The position numbers were made by a program, and so were the translations under genes. Source: a virus. Taken from it: a stretch of DNA of 33,219 nt. The DNA lies in the IMG/VR virus record IMGVR_UViG_3300046012_000230, positions 1 to 33,219 of that record; one strand, written 5' to 3'. Each line of letters starts with the position of its first letter. Position 1 is the first letter of the stretch. Positions 30,167 to 33,219 of the stretch are shown here, piece by piece. The notes under the pieces are model-generated. The model was not told where the DNA came from. It made no database searches and saw nothing but the letters and a program-made list of their open reading frames with translations.

Positions 30167-30600
30167 CGGGGGTACTCGCCATCGATCCATTCGGCCGCGT
30201 AGCCAGCGGGCGTGTAGCTGTACTTCTCGGTGGTGATCAGCTCGCGCACCCACTCCGGGAAGTCGGACGCGCTCACGCGCTGCTCCGCACCCAAGGTGCC
30301 GTCCCGCTTGATGTTCGAGCCGGTCAGGGTGAAGCCGTAGTCCAGCCGCCAGGCGTCGCCGTTGATCGAGCGGAAGGTGAGGTGAAGTGCCTCCGGGCGG
30401 ACCTTGTTCGTGGAGCGCTCCGTCTTGCCGAACGGCTCGCCACCGATGATCTCGAACCGCGCGGCCACGGTCTCGACAACCGTCGTCTCCGTCGCGGTCG
30501 CGGGGGTCAGTCCGGCCGCCATGACCTCCGCCGTGTAGCTCGCCTGCTGGGTCTCCACGCGGGTGTAGCGCCAGTTCTGGATCGTGATGCTGGCGTCCAT
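30163..30600 (-). CDS. Hypothetical protein
   Basis: A 145-residue protein with mixed alpha/beta character (ITIQNWRYTRVETQQASYTAEVM, LHLTFRSINGDAWRLDYGFTLTGSNIKRDGTLG, FPEWVRELI). It has no membrane segment or recognised motif. ATG at 30600 is supported by a strong AAAGGAGG site; the open frame continues upstream to 30675 only because no stop intervenes. It overlaps the following membrane protein gene by 4 nt. A hairpin (30631-30679) lies just upstream, so either readthrough or a local promoter must drive it. Confidence 0.68.
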   Translation of the reverse strand: MDASITIQNWRYTRVETQQASYTAEVMAAGLTPATATETTVVETVAARFEIIGGEPFGKTERSTNKVRPEALHLTFRSINGDAWRLDYGFTLTGSNIKRDGTLGAEQRVSASDFPEWVRELITTEKYSYTPAGYAAEWIDGEYPR

Positions 30601-30630
30601 GACGCCTCCTTTGGGGTGGTGGTGGTTGGT

Positions 30631-30679
30631 GCGGGCTCCGGCCGTCGGCCCGGTGCCATCCGGCGGCCGGAGCACCCGC
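30631..30679. terminator. Imperfect hairpin after the 63-residue membrane protein gene
   Basis: Arms GCGGG+CTCCGGCCG (30631-30644) and CGGCCGGAG, a 2-nt CA bulge, then CCCGC (30664-30679) form a long stem with a 19-nt loop. It begins 5 bp after the stop at 30685 and probably terminates, perhaps partly, transcripts from the leaderless promoter at 30884. Confidence 0.6.
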
Positions 30680-30684
30680 GATAC

Positions 30685-30876
30685 TCAGAAGATCCAGGAG
30701 AAGACGGCCACGAAGGTGCCGATCACCCAGTCGTACGCCGTGGCAATCGAGTTCCAGGCCATCCCCGGCACGGCCACAACATCAGTGCGGACGCCGGGGA
30801 GCAGCAGGAGAAGCAGCGGGAGCACGATCAGCACGGCGGGTGCGAGCTTGGCGGCGGTGGTCTTCGCGTTCGTCAT
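30685..30876 (-). CDS. Small membrane protein from a leaderless transcript
   Basis: A 63-residue protein with one clear transmembrane segment (about 11-27, LAPAVLIVLPLLLLLLPGV) and a second amphipathic or hydrophobic stretch near the C-terminus (WVIGTFVAVFSWIF). ATG at 30876 sits exactly 7 nt after TACGAT of a near-consensus promoter, so the mRNA should start at the ATG with no leader. A hairpin follows the gene, so it may be a single-gene unit. Behind the strongest copy of the promoter family, it is a good candidate for an early or lysogeny-related membrane function such as exclusion, but this is conjecture. Confidence 0.74.
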   Translation of the reverse strand: MTNAKTTAAKLAPAVLIVLPLLLLLLPGVRTDVVAVPGMAWNSIATAYDWVIGTFVAVFSWIF

Positions 30877-30883
30877 GAGTGGA

Positions 30884-30912
30884 ATCGTACCCCCCATTTT
30901 GGGGGGTGTCAA
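30884..30912 (-). promoter_or_regulatory. Consensus palindromic-spacer promoter, leaderless
   Basis: TTGACA (30907-30912), a 17-bp spacer that is entirely C6-AAAAT-G6 (30890-30906), and TACGAT (30884-30889) on the minus strand form the best promoter in the window. It overlaps the stop codon of the upstream gene at 30909. ATG follows 7 nt after the -10. The spacer is identical to that at 12956-12972. Confidence 0.88.
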
Positions 30913-31199
30913 CGTCCGCCTCCATCGGCTGTCACCTTCAGATCGGCGAGCCCGTCCAGGTGCTCGGTGCCGCCGTGCCAGTACACGGTGGGCTTCCCCT
31001 CGCACACGGTGACTTGGTCGGCCACCCGGCCGCACCTCGGGCACCGACGGAGATCTTCCGCCAGCTTGTCGTTCAGCTTGTCCCGCAGCTCGGTGACCTC
31101 CGCCGCGAGCGTGCGCGCGATCAGCGGCCAGTTCTCCGCCTGGCCGGCGTACGCGCACCGCAGGGCCTCCGCCACGTCGTCTTCCCATGGAGTGCTCAT
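30909..31199 (-). CDS. Small hypothetical protein with CxxC
   Basis: A 96-residue protein. The first half is helical (DDVAEALRCAYAGQAENWPLIARTLAAEVTELRDKL). CPRCGRVA (about 58-65) gives a CxxC, and a further Cys lies in VTVCEG, so a small zinc site is possible. No family is recognised. ATG at 31199 overlaps the preceding stop (ATGA). Its own stop codon falls inside the -35 region of the 30884 promoter, marking the end of this co-translated gene chain. Confidence 0.67.
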   Translation of the reverse strand: MSTPWEDDVAEALRCAYAGQAENWPLIARTLAAEVTELRDKLNDKLAEDLRRCPRCGRVADQVTVCEGKPTVYWHGGTEHLDGLADLKVTADGGGR

Positions 31200-31396
31200 G
31201 TCTGCCACCTCGATGTCAGGCGGACGGCGTCCGCCAGGAAGGTTGCCGCTTCCCACAGCGCGGCGAGGTCCATCGCGTCCAGGGTCGACAGCGCCCGGTC
31301 GAGCGCGAGCCCGTCTCCAGCGGTCACCGCTCGAAGTGCTTCGGGCGCGTGCTCCTGGACGGCCGGGCTCATGGGATCCACCCCCGGGTTGAACAT
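31196..31396 (-). CDS. Small helical hypothetical protein
   Basis: A 66-residue, Ala/Leu-rich helical protein (EALRAVTAGDGLALDRALSTLDAMDLAALWEAATFLADAVRL). No motif. It starts at ATG 31396, which overlaps the previous stop (TGATG) and has GGGAGGG upstream. Its stop overlaps the next start (ATGA). Coupling on both sides supports a genuine gene despite its size. Confidence 0.63.
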   Translation of the reverse strand: MFNPGVDPMSPAVQEHAPEALRAVTAGDGLALDRALSTLDAMDLAALWEAATFLADAVRLTSRWQT

Positions 31397-31575
31397 CAGT
31401 CCCTCCCCGCCAGCGCGCGGACGTTCAGCCGGTCGGCGAACTCCTGGGCCTCCGCGCGGTAGTCCGGCCGGAACATCGCGGCGGGCGAGACCTCCGGTCG
31501 GTCCGCCAGGAGGTCGGCCACCATCAGCCAGCCCGAGCCCTGCGGGACGGGCTGCACCACGTAGCGCGCCGTCAT
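31396..31575 (-). CDS. Small hypothetical protein
   Basis: A 59-residue protein with a strand-helix pattern (TARYVVQPVPQGSGWLMVADLL, YRAEAQEFADRLNVRAL). It resembles small phage proteins with a single alpha/beta unit but fits no family I know. ATG at 31575 overlaps the stop of the secreted-type protein upstream (TGATG), and its stop overlaps the next start. Confidence 0.62.
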   Translation of the reverse strand: MTARYVVQPVPQGSGWLMVADLLADRPEVSPAAMFRPDYRAEAQEFADRLNVRALAGRD

Positions 31576-32123
31576 CACCGACCGCCCATCAGGCCCGGAA
31601 TGCCGTTGTAGATCCCGAGCTGGCCCAGCGTCGCGTTCAGGCACTCGGTGCCCGTACCCGAGCACGGGTCATCGGCCGGCGCCGGGGCGGGGTGGTAGCC
31701 CTCGGGCCGCGAGGAGCATGACCCGTCCGGCTGGAGGTAGCCGTTCGAGCAGTACGCCGTCCAGCCGTTGCCCAGGTCCATCTCCGAGTACGACGGCGGG
31801 ACCTGGCTTGGGGTAGCGGTGCGCTTCGGCTTCGGCGCGGCCTTCCGAGTGGGCGTCGTCGCCGTGCTCGGGCGCTTCGGGGTGGGCTGGGTCGACGGAG
31901 CCGGGACGGCGGTCGACGGCGGAGAGACGCGCTCAGCGGCCGGGGCGGCGGGGTGCGTGGTCGGCACCTCGGGCACCACGGTGGCGGCGGGCGGAATGGC
32001 CACGGGGACCGGGCCGCCTCCGGCCGGCTCGGGGCTCGCCGACTGCTGACCAGTGGACAGGAAGAGCACGCCTCCCGCACCGACCGCCACGACGGCGGCC
32101 GCGAGGGCTCGGGGGTTGATCAT
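31575..32123 (-). CDS. Secreted or membrane-anchored Pro/Thr-rich protein
   Basis: A 182-residue protein. The N-terminus (MINPRALAAAVVAVGAGGVLFLSTG) is a signal peptide or signal anchor. Residues about 28-110 are an extended Pro/Ala/Thr/Lys-rich linker typical of cell-wall-spanning actinobacterial proteins. The C-terminal 70 residues have four or five cysteines (YCSNG, GSCSS, DPCSG, ECLNA), suggesting a disulphide-bonded extracellular domain. The family is unknown. A role outside the membrane, such as superinfection exclusion or surface modification, is inferred. ATG at 32123 has an AAAGGAGA site; GTG at 32129 overlapping the upstream stop is an alternative. Confidence 0.72.
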   Translation of the reverse strand: MINPRALAAAVVAVGAGGVLFLSTGQQSASPEPAGGGPVPVAIPPAATVVPEVPTTHPAAPAAERVSPPSTAVPAPSTQPTPKRPSTATTPTRKAAPKPKRTATPSQVPPSYSEMDLGNGWTAYCSNGYLQPDGSCSSRPEGYHPAPAPADDPCSGTGTECLNATLGQLGIYNGIPGLMGGR

Positions 32124-32125
32124 GA

Positions 32126-32368
32126 TCACTTCTCCTTTACGAGCATGACGATCTCCTCGGGGGCCAGCGTCCAGGCAGCGCCCGGCGCGCGGTCCCCCAC
32201 GATGTAGACCAGGCCGCCATCGGTGGTGACCTCCAGAACGGTTTCGCCGGAGCGGACATTGCTCAGCTCGAACGCCTGGAACGCGCCGGCCGCGAGCTGA
32301 TCGCCCACACGGACTTCGTCGGCGCGCGTCTCCACGACGTTGGGCGCGGCCCTGCCAAGCAGGCGCAT
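32126..32368 (-). CDS. Small hypothetical beta-rich protein
   Basis: An 80-residue protein whose middle (DEVRVGDQLAAGAFQAFELSNVRSGETVLEVTTDGGLVYIV) looks like a small beta-barrel or Hint-like turn pattern. No family is assigned. The last codons (LVKEK, stop) supply the AAAGGAG ribosome binding site of the following gene. ATG at 32368 follows AAGGAG built from the end of the upstream gene. Confidence 0.63.
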   Translation of the reverse strand: MRLLGRAAPNVVETRADEVRVGDQLAAGAFQAFELSNVRSGETVLEVTTDGGLVYIVGDRAPGAAWTLAPEEIVMLVKEK

Positions 32369-32370
32369 GA

Positions 32371-32568
32371 TCAGTTCTCCTTCGCGTGAGCCGGGCAGAA
32401 GTCCCGGACAAGGGTGGTCATCTTCAGCGGTGAGCGGATGGAGGTCCAGCCGCGCGAGCGGGCGCGCTGTCGGGCCTCGCCCAGCGCCTCGCCTGGGAGC
32501 AGCCGGAAGAACTCCTGGCAGCCCTCGGGGTGGTCGCAATCGATCGACGCGACCAGGTGATACGTCAT
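32371..32568 (-). CDS. Small hypothetical protein
   Basis: A 65-residue protein with three cysteines and several histidines (DCDHPEGCQEFF, FCPAHAKEN). This spacing could hold a zinc ion (C..H..C....C..H). The rest is an amphipathic helix (GEALGEARQRARSRGW). The C-terminal AKEN and stop encode the next gene's ribosome binding site, exactly as in the gene at 12661. ATG at 32568 overlaps the upstream stop (ATGA). Confidence 0.64.
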   Translation of the reverse strand: MTYHLVASIDCDHPEGCQEFFRLLPGEALGEARQRARSRGWTSIRSPLKMTTLVRDFCPAHAKEN

Positions 32569-32978
32569 CGGGGGTAAACCTCCACGGTGAGCCCGGCCGC
32601 CTTTGCCTGCCGGATGGCGTCGGCCGTGCCGCGCGAGTTGTCCAGGTGGAATGCCAGCACCAGGTCCGGCATGTGTGCGACCAGCACGCCGTTGCGCGCG
32701 GCGCCTCCGCCTTTGCCCAGATCCCAGTTCGCCGGGAAGGCCGTGATCGGCCCCAGCCCGAAGCGGGACCACAGCGCGGCGGCCAGGCGGTCGGCGCCCT
32801 CCGCGTCGCCGTGGATCAGCTCTACCGGGAACTCCATGGGCTTCACGTGCTCCACGAAAGCCATGATCATGATCTGCTTGTGCAGTTCCCGCACGGGGCA
32901 GAGCCCGGAGACGTGGCTGCCGGGCGGGTGCTCGCACACCCCGAAGGTGCGCGAGCCCGTCACCATTACACGCGTCAC
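32565..32978 (-). CDS. SLOG-superfamily (DUF2493-like) nucleotide-binding protein
   Basis: A 137-residue protein. VMVTGSRTF (about 4-12), ELIHGDAEGADRLAA (about 53-67), FPANWDLGKGGGAARNGVLV (about 79-98) and the end DNSRGTADAIRQAKAAGLTVEVY follow the Rossmann-like SLOG pattern. That pattern reads GSR, H-G-x-A-x-G-A-D, P-A-x-W...G-x-x-R-N, and G-T-x-x-x-I-x-x-A. SLOG proteins bind nucleotides or nucleotide-derived ligands; the ligand here is unknown. GTG at 32978 overlaps the upstream stop (GTGA); ATG at 32966 is an alternative. It heads the visible accessory operon with a partial gene before it. Confidence 0.82.
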   Translation of the reverse strand: MTRVMVTGSRTFGVCEHPPGSHVSGLCPVRELHKQIMIMAFVEHVKPMEFPVELIHGDAEGADRLAAALWSRFGLGPITAFPANWDLGKGGGAARNGVLVAHMPDLVLAFHLDNSRGTADAIRQAKAAGLTVEVYPR

Positions 32979-33219
32979 GAGTGGACCAGCCCTCGCTCCA
33001 TGGCCACGCGCGCCTCGTTCATCCGAAGCCACAGCTCCGCGCGGACCAGGTGGACCTTCCAGGCGACGTGCACCGTGGTGAAGCCGGAGGCGGGCAGCGT
33101 CTGCTTCCACAGAGCCAGATCCGCGTCCGTCGCGTCGGCCACGTGCTCGCACATCTTCCGGAGCTGGGCAGTGGCCAGCGCGTTCTCCGACCACTCGCCC
33201 CGGCGGGCCAGCTCCAGTC
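32975..33219 (-). CDS. Partial hypothetical protein (5' end beyond the window)
   Basis: Eighty codons of a helical protein are visible before the stop (ELARRGEWSENALATAQLRK, DADLALWKQTLPASG, AWKVHLVRAELWLRMNEARV). The N-terminus is outside the window. No family is recognised. Its stop overlaps the GTG of the SLOG gene, showing that both are in one operon. Confidence 0.6.
   Translation of the reverse strand, partial: LELARRGEWSENALATAQLRKMCEHVADATDADLALWKQTLPASGFTTVHVAWKVHLVRAELWLRMNEARVAMERGLVHS

Overview
The window is a stretch of a GC-rich tailed bacteriophage genome. Third codon positions are strongly G/C, GTG starts are frequent, and the promoters have actinobacterial character, several apparently leaderless. 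Together with the protein families this points to a siphophage of Streptomyces or a close actinomycete relative. The tape-measure, tail chaperone frameshift, HK97-type capsid and holin/GH25 endolysin genes are all recognisable. Every gene but one (an HNH endonuclease) is on the minus strand, so transcription runs from high to low coordinates. Both window edges cut genes: the large terminase at the left and an unknown gene at the right. I see no integrase, tRNA or CRISPR.

Layout in the direction of transcription. (1) 33219-29936: an accessory operon of short, tightly overlapping genes, including a SLOG-type protein, a secreted or membrane-anchored Pro/Thr-rich protein, small Zn-knuckle and membrane proteins, ending in a strong hairpin. 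(2) 29793-16895: head and tail genes: major capsid protein with a long N-terminal scaffold-like region, a second head-like protein, a probable tail tube protein, head-tail connectors, the tail chaperone pair with a -1 frameshift, a 1051-residue tape measure, and two distal tail proteins. (3) 16801-16346 on the plus strand: the HNH nuclease, convergent with the tail operon across a bidirectional terminator. (4) 16282-8615: early genes in three transcription units: a ribbon-helix-helix protein, ERF annealing protein, an acidic unknown protein and SSB; then five small unknown genes; then a winged-helix replication protein and a DnaB-like helicase. (5) 8549-5772: papain-like protease, GH25 endolysin, holin, RusA resolvase. 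(6) 5938-2865: tail fibre genes. (7) 2719-1: P-loop protein, small terminase, large terminase. Portal and capsid protease are not in the window and would be expected beyond the left edge.

The most striking signal is a dispersed family of near-identical elements in which the spacer between -35 and -10 is an inverted repeat of a C-run and a G-run (C6-N5-G6 in its best form). Five copies are promoter-like (near 2812, 10972, 12950, 16290 and 30884) and one at 8580 looks like an operator without a good promoter. At three of them the ATG lies exactly 7 nt after the -10, so the transcripts should be leaderless. This looks like a phage regulon under one DNA-binding protein. The tandem ribbon-helix-helix protein at 15863-16282, itself behind one copy, is the best candidate inside the window.

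No stretch over 300 bases lacks a gene. The longest gaps are 10722-10993 (leader of the replication operon), 12943-13096 (promoter and two terminators), 2805-2864 (promoter), 2720-2804 (leader hairpin) and 29794-29935 (terminator and capsid leader).
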